Counted from the stretch's first letter, positions 18,514 to 27,936 are shown. The stretch: DNA of 64,000 nt from Cohaesibacter celericrescens (GCF_002866925.1 NZ_PKUQ01000055.1:62001-126000); one strand, 5' to 3'. A program made the numbers and translations. The notes: generated by a model from the letters alone, not told the origin.

Positions 18514-19433
18514 TTCTCTGCCCTCACTTCAATGCTGTAGGGTTCTTGCGGCTCGATAATGAGATCGACAGCAAATCGCACGCCAACCATCAGCACCAGC
18601 AAGCCCAACAAGGCGCGCAATTGCTCTGCTTTGAGTTTCTGTCCGATTTGTGCGCCAAACTGAGCCCCGATCGTGCCGCCGATCATCAGAATAAGTGCGA
18701 GCACGATATCGACCGTCTGGTTGGTGCTTGCGTGCAATACGGTTGCTACAGCCATGGTCACCACAATCTGGAAAAGTGATGTTCCGATGACCACTGCCGT
18801 TGGTACGCGCAGCAAATAGATAAGGGCTGGAACCAGCATAAAACCGCCGCCAATACCCAAAACCGTACCCAAAAAGCCGATGGTGCCGCCAATGAAAATA
18901 ACCGGCAGAACGCTGACATAGAGTTTGGATTTTTTAAAGCGCATCTTGAATGGGAGGCCGTGCACCCAATTATGTTGGCCCGGTTTGCGCATAGAGATTG
19001 GCGTCCCCTTGCGTGTCCTCACAATGGCTCGCACACTTTCCATTACCATCAGCGATCCCACAGCGCCAAGGAAGGTGACGTAAGAGATAGAAATAATCAG
19101 ATCGAGTTGTCCCAACTGACGCAAAATGGCGAAGACTTCCACACCCAGCACGGAACCCACAATACCGGCGCTGAACAGCACCGTACCAAGCTTGAGATCT
19201 AGATTTCCTGTGCGGAGATAGGCCAACGAACCGGTTGTTGACGATGCCGTGATTTGTGCGGTCACGGAGGCAACCGCAACAGCAGGAGAAATGCCATAGA
19301 AAATCAGCAAAGGTGTTAGAAGAAATCCGCCGCCAACACCAAAAATGCCCGAAATAAAGCCCACAGCGCCACCCATTGACAGAATGACAAAGACATTGAC
19401 GGGCAACTCAGCGATGGGCAGATAGAGCTCCAC
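18510..19433 (-). CDS. Sulfite exporter TauE/SafE family permease
   Basis: A 307-residue inner-membrane protein with about eight hydrophobic helices in two repeats. Each repeat opens with the family's glycine-rich motif: GFISGIFGVGGGFLLTPLL in the first half and GFLGTVLGIGGGFMLVPALI in the second. The family exports sulfite, sulfoacetate or related organosulfur anions. The specific substrate here is not evident. It is cotranscribed with the TIGR02186 gene, whose start overlaps its stop. A cytoplasmic loop of about 40 residues between the repeats is longer than in many relatives. Confidence 0.92.
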   Translation of the reverse strand: MELYLPIAELPVNVFVILSMGGAVGFISGIFGVGGGFLLTPLLIFYGISPAVAVASVTAQITASSTTGSLAYLRTGNLDLKLGTVLFSAGIVGSVLGVEVFAILRQLGQLDLIISISYVTFLGAVGSLMVMESVRAIVRTRKGTPISMRKPGQHNWVHGLPFKMRFKKSKLYVSVLPVIFIGGTIGFLGTVLGIGGGFMLVPALIYLLRVPTAVVIGTSLFQIVVTMAVATVLHASTNQTVDIVLALILMIGGTIGAQFGAQIGQKLKAEQLRALLGLLVLMVGVRFAVDLIIEPQEPYSIEVRAEK

Positions 19434-19794
19434 GCGCCTCTCCTGTTTCCGGGGGTCTGGTCACAACGACTCACAGGCACGGGTCTGACGCGCCTCATGC
19501 TCCGGGCAAATGGTCAAGAGCGGACACAAACCACGCTCTCTAGGCAAAATAAAATCCATCTTGAACGCTAAAGGATACAGAGCTCAAGTCATGTTAGACG
19601 CAGCATCCTTCCCATATTGAAGGACCTGCTGTCAACGATACTTCTCTTGAATGCAACCCATTTGAACGTTCGGATTTACAAAAGGCGTCGCTTGATTTCA
19701 GCCTTGTAGATTTCTTGCTTTCAATAGTGGCATTTAAGGACTGTGTCTATCAAGCACGATACGCCCTTTGCATGCAATTGTGCTTGTCAAAGGG
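19434..19794. other. Intergenic region between TauE and the PodJ-like gene
   Basis: About 360 bases with no gene seen. It lies upstream of tauE (strand -) and downstream of the PodJ-like gene. A short inverted repeat AAAGGGT / ACCCTTT (19789-19808) overlaps the PodJ-like stop codon and may help termination, but it lacks a clear U run. Confidence 0.4.
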
Positions 19795-22700
19795 TCATAT
19801 AACCCTTTGTGCCAAAGCCTCAAACAACGCTTCATCAATTTGTCCGGTTACGGGCAATCCTGCTACTTCTTGGAAATTACGAATGGCGGTGCGAGTGCGC
19901 GGTCCCATTTTCCCATCGGCAGCTCCTGCATTATAGCCCAATGCTGCCAGCATCGATTGGGTTTTGGCGATAACTTGTTCTCTTGTGACGATCTTCTGTC
20001 CGGATGACGTCGATCCCATGACTTCGGCAGGGGCTTTTATTTGCCACTCTTCAGGCAGACTGGCGACTTTATTGGCCGATGGTTTAGCAACCTTCGCTAC
20101 CCAGTTTTCGAACAAGGACTTGGCTGCTTTCTGTTGCGTAGGCTTCAACGCATTCAGCACTTCATCGCGTTTGGCCACTGCGCCTTTGTCACCATTCATT
20201 GCTGCGACAGCAAACCATTTATAGCTCTTCAATAGATCCTGTTTGACCCCCATACCACGGGCATAGAGGATAGCCAGATTATACTGACTGTCTTTCAAGC
20301 CATGATCAGCCGCGCGCTCGAACCAGCGGGATGCCTGTTGGAAGTCCGGCTTGCCCAGTCCACCCTCTGCATATAAAACAGCGAGATTATGCATGGCTTT
20401 GACGTTGCCGATTTCTGCAGCGCGTTGATACCATAGACGCGCGACCTGAAGATCCTTTTTGACCCCTTGTCCTTTTTCATAGAGGTTGGCGAGGCTATAT
20501 TGCGCCTGAGGCATAGATTGCGCTGCGGCTTTTTCAAACCAGGTCGCAGCTTCCTTGAGATCGGCGGTCATACCTGTTCCAAGAGTGAGACGGCGACCCA
20601 TCTCGAACTGAGCAAGCGCGTCGCCTGCTTTTGCGGCTTTCATCAAGGGGGTATCAGCAATGCCCGGCGCCAACATTTTGTTCATTTCAACGGCGGCTTG
20701 CACCGATGGATCAAGCGCACCCTGAACAGCCGAGCTGTCGAAGCCCGTTCCCGAAGCGATACTTGCTTGGTTGGAAAGCATCGGCGGCAAGGGCTGTTGG
20801 CTTGCTTCCTGCTGTAGGGCTTCCAGATTTGGCAGTGGTGTGCGTGGGATGGAGCTGGTCGGTGTTAAATCAATGCCTTGACCTATGCCCGGTACGTCGC
20901 CACTTGTGCTTGTTGTCGGGGCTTGATTGAGAGTTGGACCCATTGGTGCCGCATTGTCAGCGGGTGCTTGTGCCATCCGTGGCCCATACATGGATCCCTG
21001 GACGTCTGATGGATCAGCAAAGGTAATCGCGCGTGTTGCGTCTTCACCGGCCATGGAAGGTGCCAGACTGCCCGACGATGGTGTCAGGCTGGACTGATCT
21101 CCGGAAGAAGGCGCCAGCGAATTGGAGCTGTCATCGGCATTCAGATCGGTTCCAAGGTTGCCCTGTTCAGTTTGGGCAGCTTCATTGTTGAACAATTGGT
21201 GCAAGCTTGAGTTTGGATTTTTGGCCAATTGTAATGTCGTGATAGCGAGCAAAATAGCCGCCGCAGCCATAAGCAGAGGGCGACTGTGACGAGAAACAGA
21301 ACTTCCCAATTTGGAGAGAAGGCTCTGGCGAGCATCGTCATCACCTAATAGATCCGAAACCATCGCAGCATTGTGCGTGGTATCATATCCAGCGGCATTT
21401 GCCGTTGGATCTAGGTTCTTGACCTGTTTGGCATTTCGCGCAGCTTCAGAAATTGCTGCGCGTCGTTCTTTGCGGTTCATGCCATTGGTTGCTGCGTCCG
21501 GTCCATCGGTGCGCACCTCTGGTGTAGCATCTTGTTTTTTCTTCAAGCGCGACAGGAAACCCTGCGCGGCTTTTTCCTTTTTCTCGACCCGTTCGCTTTC
21601 CTGAGCTGCGGCCTGAGCGGCACGGCGAGCCGCTGCAATGAAATCAGCCTTTGAGGACCCTGAGGACCTTTGGCTTGAAGGAGTTGTCCGGGCTGCGCCA
21701 TTGTCATCAACGATCTGGGCGGTTCGTGGTTTTGGTGGAACCGCCGGCTGAGGTTGACTTTGCAATGCAAGATTGCCGCGCATTTGTGGCTGAGCAGCAG
21801 CCGAAGCACCTGCTGTGACGGCTTGGCCAGACAGAGAAATACCAGCTTGACGCCGGGCTCCGGCCATTGCTTGTTGACCGCTTGACTGATGATCTGCCGG
21901 TTGGTCCGTTTGTGGCGCTGCTTGGCTGCCAGAACGGTTGCCCCTGTTGGCCAGCAATTCTGCCGCACTTAAAGATTGAACCCCTTGTCTCGGAGCGGCG
22001 TCCCTTGCTGCTGGTTGGGAGCCTGCGGTCGCTGGCGAGGATTGCTCGGGCTTGTTTTTGCGACGCAAAAGCTTGCCAAGCCCACTCCGGGTATCAAGGT
22101 CTTTCGAGCTCACCGCTACATCGGGCGCCTCGCTTGCGCGGACCTGTGTTTCCAGTGTCCCAAGGCGATCAACAATCGTGTTGAGCATGGTGCTGACGCT
22201 GGAAAGGCTTTGTTGGGTCGTCGATTCGCTGCTCTCCGCAAAACGGCGCAGTCCATGCAGGTCATCTTTCAAACCATCAATGATGGATTCAAGGGCGTTA
22301 TCGCCAACAGACGTGGACAGCGGTCCAATTTTTTGCAGCGCCTTTAGAGCGGCTGCTTCGGCCATTTTCGATTCATTGACCGAGCTGCCAGCACTGTTTG
22401 AAGCCAATTGTTTGATTTCGGAACCGATGCGGTCCACGGCGTCAAAACGGGTTTGCGATTGAGCAAATTGCGCGGCCAGATTGTCAAGGCGTGTCGTCAG
22501 GGTATCGAAAAACTGATTGTCTCCACCATCGCGGCTGGCGCCATCCAGCCGGTCTGCCAAGTCGGCAATCTGGCTTTCAAGTTCTGCAAGACCTGCAATA
22601 TCAACCTGACCGGCGTTATTGCCAGCACCATTAAAGCTGTTCGCAGATTTGCTGCGCAGGGCTTCTTCCTGAGCTTCGATACGGTCTGCCAAGCGGGAAA

Positions 22701-24288
22701 GGCCAACCTCCAAACCGGACAGATCGGTGCTTTCCATGCGGCGCGCAAGCATGTCATCAATACGTGCCAAAGTTTGTTCAACCTGATCAAACCGTTGGTT
22801 CGACGCAGCAGGCATCTGGGTTTCTTGAATCCGGATATCCAGATCGGCAATTCTGGCCGCCAGTATCTCGAGTGCGTCCTGTTGTTTATGCTGGCCCTGT
22901 TGGTCCATCAAACCAACGAGGCTCTCGATCTGATGGGCAAGAGCTTCGAGAGGCTTGCGGACTTCTCCGCGATCGCTATTTGCTTCCAACCGGTCGGCAA
23001 GCGAGGCCAACTGATCTTCCAGACGCATCAGGCGGTCATTGGGATCGAGGCGCTCCATCATGTCTTGCAGTTTGGCGAGGCGATCCTCTATTTCTGTTCG
23101 GTGGTCAGCGAGAGGGGCTTTGCTGGCGCTCCGGCGGACATCATTTTCAAGGGATCCCAAGCGTTCGACAAGCATACCCATCTGGCCCGACATATGCGAC
23201 ATATGCTGCGCCTGTGGGGCTGCAGACAGAATGTCCCGTAGATTGTCGATTTGCGCTGAAAGCTTTGCAAAATCTTCAAAATGATTGGCAAGCGGCAGAT
23301 TGTCGAGCTTGACAAGAACACGGTCAAAATGCGCATCGAGTGAGGGATCCAATGCAGGTCTGTCCAGAAGATCATGGATATCGCGAATAGCGTCCATCAT
23401 CTCGGGATCCTGTCGGCTCTCGCTCATCGTGGTCGTCAGGGTATCTATGCGCCCCGAAAGAGCGGCAATTTCATTCAAAATCGTTTCGGAAGCACCAGAG
23501 AAGTTTGCTTCCTCGAGCAAATCACGCAAGGTGGCAACATCTTCACGCAATAAATTTAGGCTATCATCTTGCGCATGGGTATCCGGCACGGGGGGCGTAA
23601 CCTCACGCAAAGGACGCCCAGAAAAAGGCTTCTGCGTCTCAAAGCTATTCTGGGCGGTAACACCAGCATGCTCAATATTCTTGGCTTGCTCCATGATTTG
23701 CCGAAGAGCGGAGTGCAAACCGTTGGACTCGGATTTTGATCTGGACTCATCCCGTTGCGATGATGCGCGGTCCGTGTTTTGGTCTCTGAGTTCTGAAGAT
23801 GAACTTCCAGAAGGCATTCCATGCGACCGTGGCGCTTTAGATCTTGCTTCTGTTTTAGATGCCAGCGCATGGTCAACCCGCTCCAACTGTGCCTGTATGC
23901 GCTCCAGTACGCTTTGGTAGTTCGTGCGCTCGTTGCTGGTTTGATCAGGGATATTTGAAGAGCGCAGAGCTGTATTGTTCATAGGTACTGACGCTGGTCT
24001 GTTCTGCGCGGCTCGGCGTTCTGATGTGCGTTTGTAACGGGCTTGTTCTGCAACTTCGTTGTCAAGATCATTATGCAAGTGTCCCGATGATCCGGTTTGA
24101 TCAGACAGCGCATTGAGTTGATCTTCCATATCCCTAATCATGTCGAGCAATGCAGCATTCTTATCGGTCCGCCCCCGATCCGGCATACGTCGGGTCCGGC
24201 CATTCCGGTTGTGTATCCGTGACGAGTTGCGCAGGCCTTCGATAAACTCACCTACATCTCGATCCGTGTGGAATGTTTCATCAATCAT
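19795..24288 (-). CDS. PodJ-like localization factor with coiled coils, SEL1 repeats and peptidoglycan-binding domain
   Basis: A 1497-residue bitopic protein. The long cytoplasmic part (about 1-1000) is rich in heptad-like segments of the type DRLDNLAAQF/LADRLEA, Gln/Ser/Pro linkers and a basic stretch. One transmembrane helix lies near residues 1002-1021 (LLMAAAAILLAITTLQL). After a Ser/Pro-rich periplasmic linker come four SEL1 repeats (about 1217-1365, for example AQYSLANLYEKGQGVKKD). A C-terminal peptidoglycan-binding domain of the PG_binding_1 type (MLAALGYNAGAADGKMGPRT) ends the protein. This order matches PodJ, which organises the cell pole in Caulobacter and rhizobia. It is longer than Caulobacter PodJ (about 970), mainly in the coiled-coil part. 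Its ATG at 24288 opens a 400-base gap shared with the divergent MerR gene. Confidence 0.88.
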   Translation of the reverse strand: MIDETFHTDRDVGEFIEGLRNSSRIHNRNGRTRRMPDRGRTDKNAALLDMIRDMEDQLNALSDQTGSSGHLHNDLDNEVAEQARYKRTSERRAAQNRPASVPMNNTALRSSNIPDQTSNERTNYQSVLERIQAQLERVDHALASKTEARSKAPRSHGMPSGSSSSELRDQNTDRASSQRDESRSKSESNGLHSALRQIMEQAKNIEHAGVTAQNSFETQKPFSGRPLREVTPPVPDTHAQDDSLNLLREDVATLRDLLEEANFSGASETILNEIAALSGRIDTLTTTMSESRQDPEMMDAIRDIHDLLDRPALDPSLDAHFDRVLVKLDNLPLANHFEDFAKLSAQIDNLRDILSAAPQAQHMSHMSGQMGMLVERLGSLENDVRRSASKAPLADHRTEIEDRLAKLQDMMERLDPNDRLMRLEDQLASLADRLEANSDRGEVRKPLEALAHQIESLVGLMDQQGQHKQQDALEILAARIADLDIRIQETQMPAASNQRFDQVEQTLARIDDMLARRMESTDLSGLEVGLSRLADRIEAQEEALRSKSANSFNGAGNNAGQVDIAGLAELESQIADLADRLDGASRDGGDNQFFDTLTTRLDNLAAQFAQSQTRFDAVDRIGSEIKQLASNSAGSSVNESKMAEAAALKALQKIGPLSTSVGDNALESIIDGLKDDLHGLRRFAESSESTTQQSLSSVSTMLNTIVDRLGTLETQVRASEAPDVAVSSKDLDTRSGLGKLLRRKNKPEQSSPATAGSQPAARDAAPRQGVQSLSAAELLANRGNRSGSQAAPQTDQPADHQSSGQQAMAGARRQAGISLSGQAVTAGASAAAQPQMRGNLALQSQPQPAVPPKPRTAQIVDDNGAARTTPSSQRSSGSSKADFIAAARRAAQAAAQESERVEKKEKAAQGFLSRLKKKQDATPEVRTDGPDAATNGMNRKERRAAISEAARNAKQVKNLDPTANAAGYDTTHNAAMVSDLLGDDDARQSLLSKLGSSVSRHSRPLLMAAAAILLAITTLQLAKNPNSSLHQLFNNEAAQTEQGNLGTDLNADDSSNSLAPSSGDQSSLTPSSGSLAPSMAGEDATRAITFADPSDVQGSMYGPRMAQAPADNAAPMGPTLNQAPTTSTSGDVPGIGQGIDLTPTSSIPRTPLPNLEALQQEASQQPLPPMLSNQASIASGTGFDSSAVQGALDPSVQAAVEMNKMLAPGIADTPLMKAAKAGDALAQFEMGRRLTLGTGMTADLKEAATWFEKAAAQSMPQAQYSLANLYEKGQGVKKDLQVARLWYQRAAEIGNVKAMHNLAVLYAEGGLGKPDFQQASRWFERAADHGLKDSQYNLAILYARGMGVKQDLLKSYKWFAVAAMNGDKGAVAKRDEVLNALKPTQQKAAKSLFENWVAKVAKPSANKVASLPEEWQIKAPAEVMGSTSSGQKIVTREQVIAKTQSMLAALGYNAGAADGKMGPRTRTAIRNFQEVAGLPVTGQIDEALFEALAQRVI

Positions 24289-24692
24289 GATTCAGGCTCA
24301 ATTTTTTGCCGGTTTAGCCGCACCCAAAAGGATAAGTCGGGACAACACAGAACGAACGCTACCAGCGGATTTTCCTGTAAGCACTTTGAGAAGTTAGGGT
24401 AAATAAGCCGTTAATGAGACGTGCGAATTGCGAAAAATACCTAAGCTGTTAACCCTTTGCTCACTATAAATCCGCGTTTTGGGGCCTCATCCACACCAAC
24501 GGGGCCTACAGCGTTTGCCAACAGTACTGGTGGCTACGGTGGCCTGCAGACCGCGACTTATGGCCCTCAGAGGCATAAATTCGATCCGGCTGCATTGACA
24601 GCAGTCAGTAAGGATGGTTTACCATTAGGTAAGGTGTCGTCGTGGCCGGTTTTGCATATACGATGATATATAGAGGCAAGGAGATTAGGTCT
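24289..24692. other. Divergent intergenic region between the PodJ-like and MerR genes
   Basis: About 400 bases. A 69-codon frame at 24457-24666 (+) has no ribosome site and no recognisable features, so it is not called. The useful signals are a possible promoter and inverted repeat at 24595-24633 in front of the MerR gene. Confidence 0.45.
24595..24633 (+). promoter_or_regulatory. Possible promoter with MerR autoregulatory operator
   Basis: A -35-like TTGACA (24595-24600) is followed after 17 bases by a weak -10 (TTTACC). That -10 is part of the inverted repeat TTACC-ATTA-GGTAA at 24619-24632. The repeat has the same layout as the one before the acyl-CoA operon (TTACG-CAAA-CGTAA), so the regulator may repress itself. 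Inference from sequence only. Confidence 0.5.
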
Positions 24693-25157
24693 GTGAGCGA
24701 AGATAAGTTGGCGATGGATGCCGAAATGGAAGGCAAGGATGTCCTGACAGCTTCCACAAATGACACCGGTCCTCTCTCTTATTCAATTGGTGACCTCGCC
24801 AGAGAATTTGGTGTCACATTGAGAACCTTGCGGTTTTACGAAGACAAAAACCTCCTCAATCCACGCCGCGACGGCATGTCCCGGATCTATAACCGTCGGG
24901 ATCGTGCACGCTTGAAACTTGTCTTGATGGGCAAGAAAGTCGGGTTTTCGCTCACTGAAATCAAGGACATGCTGGATCTTTATGATCTACGAGATGGCCA
25001 AGTCACGCAGCTTCGTGTGGCGCTGGATCGTTTCACTGGCCAAATCAATATCCTCAAGCAACAACGGGCCGATGTGGATCAGGCTATTGGTGATCTCGAG
25101 CGCACGGTTGAAGTTGTGTCTGGCATGTTACGCGAAAAAGAAAAAAGCGAAAGCTGA
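24693..25157 (+). CDS. MerR family transcriptional regulator, LiuR-like, of acyl-CoA catabolism
   Basis: A 154-residue regulator. The winged helix-turn-helix spans about residues 30-98 (YSIGDLAREFGVTLRTLRFYEDKNLL, with the wing at MSRIYNRRDR), followed by a dimerisation coiled coil (LRVALDRFTGQINILKQQR). There is no metal-binding Cys pair, so it is not a metal sensor. It resembles the LiuR type that represses branched-chain amino acid or fatty acid breakdown genes, and it stands upstream of such an operon. The GTG at 24693 is chosen because AAGGAG lies nine bases before it; the frame is open upstream to 24642. Two similar inverted repeats mark its likely targets. Confidence 0.88.
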   Translation: MSEDKLAMDAEMEGKDVLTASTNDTGPLSYSIGDLAREFGVTLRTLRFYEDKNLLNPRRDGMSRIYNRRDRARLKLVLMGKKVGFSLTEIKDMLDLYDLRDGQVTQLRVALDRFTGQINILKQQRADVDQAIGDLERTVEVVSGMLREKEKSES

Positions 25158-25186
25158 GCAGGTCTAGTCAGCAATGAGGTGGATTT

Positions 25187-25626
25187 TTGAACGGTGATCC
25201 GATCATCCGAAAGGCGACATTGGCAGATGCCAGTGCCTTGGACACCTGTATTGATGCAGCTTATGCTCAGTATAAGCTGCATATAAATGATCTGCTGCGT
25301 GTATCGGAAGGCATCGCAGAAGAAATCCAGAAAAATCAGGTTTGGGTCGCTGTTTAAGCGATGAAATAATTGCAGGCCTCGTGCTCGTTGCGCAAGGCGA
25401 GGCGATGAAACTGATCAATATTGCGGTTCACCCTGAGCACTCAGGCAAGGGGGTGGGACGCATTCTGATCGCGCTTTGTCAAACCGAGGCGCGGCGGCAG
25501 GGTTATCAGGAAATCCGTTTTTGTTCCCATGTTGCCATTCCTGAAAATATCGATCTGTATCAAGATCTTGGATGGCAAGAAGCTGCACGTAACGGCAACG
25601 TTGTTTCAATGACAAAACAGGTTTAG
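25187..25626 (+). pseudogene. GNAT family N-acetyltransferase, broken by a frameshift
   Basis: Two adjacent frames encode the two halves of one GNAT acetyltransferase. The first (25187-25357) starts at TTG with GAGG seven bases upstream, opens IIRKATLADASALDTCIDAAYAQY in family style, and stops after NQVWVAV. The second, in the next frame (readable from about 25358 to 25626), continues DEIIAGLVLV, then the acetyl-CoA motif HPEHSGKGVGRILI and the C-terminal ENIDLYQDLGWQE. One base missing in the TTT run at 25352-25354 explains it: an extra T restores WVAV-L-SDEIIAG. It is either a real inactivating mutation, a sequencing error or, less likely, frameshift-dependent expression. Confidence 0.8.
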
Positions 25627-26010
25627 AGAGCGTCGCGGTTGCGACAGTGCACTTGTTGTGGTGTCCTTGGGTGCTTCGTATGCACCATAGATAGATTTTT
25701 CTTTTGATAAACCGACCTGTCACCTATGGCTGTCTGACGCTGCGTCACGCAGAAACATCGTGCGAAGTTGGGAATATCGCTCTGCTTCTTTGGTCTGGCT
25801 ATAGGTGAAACCCCTTGAACCCTGCATCGCTTCGGGTTATATCTCACATAACGCTTACGCAAACGTAAGGCTTTGCTGTAAATAGGAAGTAGCAGCCTCT
25901 GATGTTCAGCAGAATCGCACATGCCAATGGCTTGTTGATGCGGCCTGTCGCGATCCTTTGTGGTGGAGGTGTGAGTGCAGCGTATAGAAGCTGGGTCAGG
26001 GAGGACTATT
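25627..26010. other. Leader region of the acyl-CoA oxidation operon
   Basis: About 380 bases without a gene. It contains the promoter-operator described at 25815-25869 and a 140-base untranslated leader after it. Confidence 0.5.
25815..25869 (+). promoter_or_regulatory. Probable promoter and MerR/LiuR-type operator of the acyl-CoA operon
   Basis: A -35-like TTGAAC (25815-25820), a 17-base spacer and a -10-like TATATC (25838-25843) precede a perfect inverted repeat CTTACG-CAAA-CGTAAG (25854-25869). The repeat covers the expected transcription start, a position suited to repression. The half-sites resemble published LiuR motifs (TTACG...CGTAA type) as I recall them. Confidence 0.65.
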
Positions 26011-27798
26011 ATGCCGAATTTAACCATCCCCGTGGAAGAAACCATGTTTTTGCTCAAAGAAGTCTTTGGCCTTGAGCAGCTAAACACATTGCCCGGCTAT
26101 GAAGAAGCCACGGACGATCTGGTTGAGGCCATTCTGACGGAAGCTGGTAAATTCTGCACCGAAGTCGTACTGCCCACAAATAGGGTGGGCGATACCGAAG
26201 GCTGCACGTTGCATGAGGATGGTCGCGTGACGACCCCGTCGGGCTTCAAACAGGCTTGGGAGCAATATGTTGAAGCAGGTTGGATGGGTCTGACCGTTGA
26301 TCCCCAATATGGTGGACAGGGCCTGCCTGTGACCCTCAATGTGATCCTGAACGAATATATTGGCACTGCAAGTTTGGCGTTTTCGATGTATCCGGGCCTG
26401 ACCCAAGGCGCTTACGCGGCAATGAATGTGCACGCCAGCGACGCAATCAAAAACACCTATTTGCCCAAGATGGCCGAAGGCAAATGGACCGGCACCATGA
26501 ACCTGACCGAAGCCCACTGCGGCACGGATTTGGGTTTGCTGCGCACCAAGGCTGTCGCAAGTGATGATGGTAGCTACAAGATCACCGGCTCCAAAATTTT
26601 CATCTCGGCCGGCGACCATGATTTAGCTGAAAATATAGTGCATTTGGTACTTGCCCGCATCGAAGGTGCACCTAAGGGCACCAAGGGTATTTCACTGTTT
26701 GTTGTGCCGAAATTCCTGCCGGATTCTGACAACAACCCCGGTGACGCCAACCATGTCTCTGTTGGCAAGATCGAAGAGAAAATGGGCATTCACGGCAATT
26801 CCACTTGCGTGATGAATTTTGACGGCTCGACCGGTTGGCTCGTCGGCGCAGAAAATGGCGGCCTCAAAGCCATGTTCGTGATGATGAATGAGGCCCGCTT
26901 GGGGGTTGCCGTTCAGGGGCTCACCCAGTCAGAAGCGGCCTATCAACATGCGCGCGACTATGCCATGGAACGTTTGCAAGGGCGGTCTCTGACCGGCCCC
27001 AAAAATCCAGATGGTCCAGCGGACCCATTGATCGTGCACCCAGACATTCGCCGTATGCTGATGACCATGCGCTCCTTCAATGAAGCCGCTCGTGCCTTCT
27101 GTGTTTATGCGTCTATGCAGTCGGACATCGCCCACAAGCATCCTGATGAGAAAGTGCGCCAACAAGCCGATGATCGTTTGAGCCTGCTTACGCCTGTCCT
27201 CAAAGGGCATTTGACCGATGTTGGGTTTGATAATGCCGTTTTGGGTCAACAGGTCTTTGGGGGCCATGGCTACATAGAAGAAACGGGCGCCTCCCAATTC
27301 GTCCGAGATGCCCGTATTGCCATGATCTATGAAGGTGCCAATGGCATTCAAGCGCTGGATCTGGTTGGGCGCAAGCTGATGGCCAATGGCGGGCGAGGCA
27401 TTATGGCTCTGTTTCAGGAATTGGGTGCTTATGTCGAGAAACATGCAGCTGATGAGGCACTCGTACCTTACATTCTTCCACTAAAAGCCGGTGCTGAAGA
27501 TCTGCAAAAAGCCACCATGTGGTTTGGAAACAATGCACTGGGCAATCCCGATCATGCCGGTGCTGGTTCCGTTGATTATATGCATCTCTTTGGCACAGTC
27601 ATGCTGGGCTATATGTGGGCACAAATGGCAGAAGTCGCCACTAAAAATCAAGATGAAAGCCGCAAGAGCTTCTTTGATACCAAGCTGGCACTGGCCAAAT
27701 TTTATATGGAACGCACCATGCCCACCACGGCCATGCGCCGCGACCGCATTATGGTTGGTGCAGATAGCCTAATGGCGCTTCCGGCGGAAGCCTTCTAA
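26011..27798 (+). CDS. Acyl-CoA dehydrogenase, DmdC-like long subfamily
   Basis: A 595-residue flavoprotein that introduces the alpha-beta double bond of acyl-CoA. It belongs to the roughly 590-residue group with an extra C-terminal domain that includes 3-methylmercaptopropionyl-CoA dehydrogenase (DmdC) and several fatty-acyl-CoA dehydrogenases. FAD and substrate motifs MNLTEAHCGTDLGLL and ITGSKIFISAGDHDL are present. The catalytic base is predicted to be E441 in IYEGANGIQALDLVGRK. The start ATG at 26011 has GGGAGGA upstream. It is first in an operon with thiolase and hydratase/dehydrogenase genes, so a general beta-oxidation role is more likely than DMSP breakdown. The chain-length preference cannot be read. 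Confidence 0.93.
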   Translation: MPNLTIPVEETMFLLKEVFGLEQLNTLPGYEEATDDLVEAILTEAGKFCTEVVLPTNRVGDTEGCTLHEDGRVTTPSGFKQAWEQYVEAGWMGLTVDPQYGGQGLPVTLNVILNEYIGTASLAFSMYPGLTQGAYAAMNVHASDAIKNTYLPKMAEGKWTGTMNLTEAHCGTDLGLLRTKAVASDDGSYKITGSKIFISAGDHDLAENIVHLVLARIEGAPKGTKGISLFVVPKFLPDSDNNPGDANHVSVGKIEEKMGIHGNSTCVMNFDGSTGWLVGAENGGLKAMFVMMNEARLGVAVQGLTQSEAAYQHARDYAMERLQGRSLTGPKNPDGPADPLIVHPDIRRMLMTMRSFNEAARAFCVYASMQSDIAHKHPDEKVRQQADDRLSLLTPVLKGHLTDVGFDNAVLGQQVFGGHGYIEETGASQFVRDARIAMIYEGANGIQALDLVGRKLMANGGRGIMALFQELGAYVEKHAADEALVPYILPLKAGAEDLQKATMWFGNNALGNPDHAGAGSVDYMHLFGTVMLGYMWAQMAEVATKNQDESRKSFFDTKLALAKFYMERTMPTTAMRRDRIMVGADSLMALPAEAF

Positions 27799-27936
27799 AG
27801 CTTGCCGTCAAAATTATGCTAGACTGCCGCGCAATAGGTTCAGGTCTTGTGCCGCAGCTTTCAAACATGCGATGCAAATGAGGGGCATAAGCGTCAAAGC
27901 GCGTGGCCTTTTGAGATAAATTGGGAGGAGACCCAT

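Noticed and set aside
19789-19808. AAAGGGT / ACCCTTT repeat at the end of the PodJ-like gene as a terminator
   Set aside because: The stem is only seven base pairs, includes the stop codon and is not followed by a convincing U run.
22408-23241. Plus-strand frame of 277 codons inside the PodJ-like gene
   Set aside because: Lies wholly antisense to a repetitive coiled-coil coding region, and its translation lacks any domain signal.
24457-24666. 69-codon frame in the gap before the MerR gene
   Set aside because: No ribosome site, overlaps the proposed promoter-operator, and resembles nothing known.
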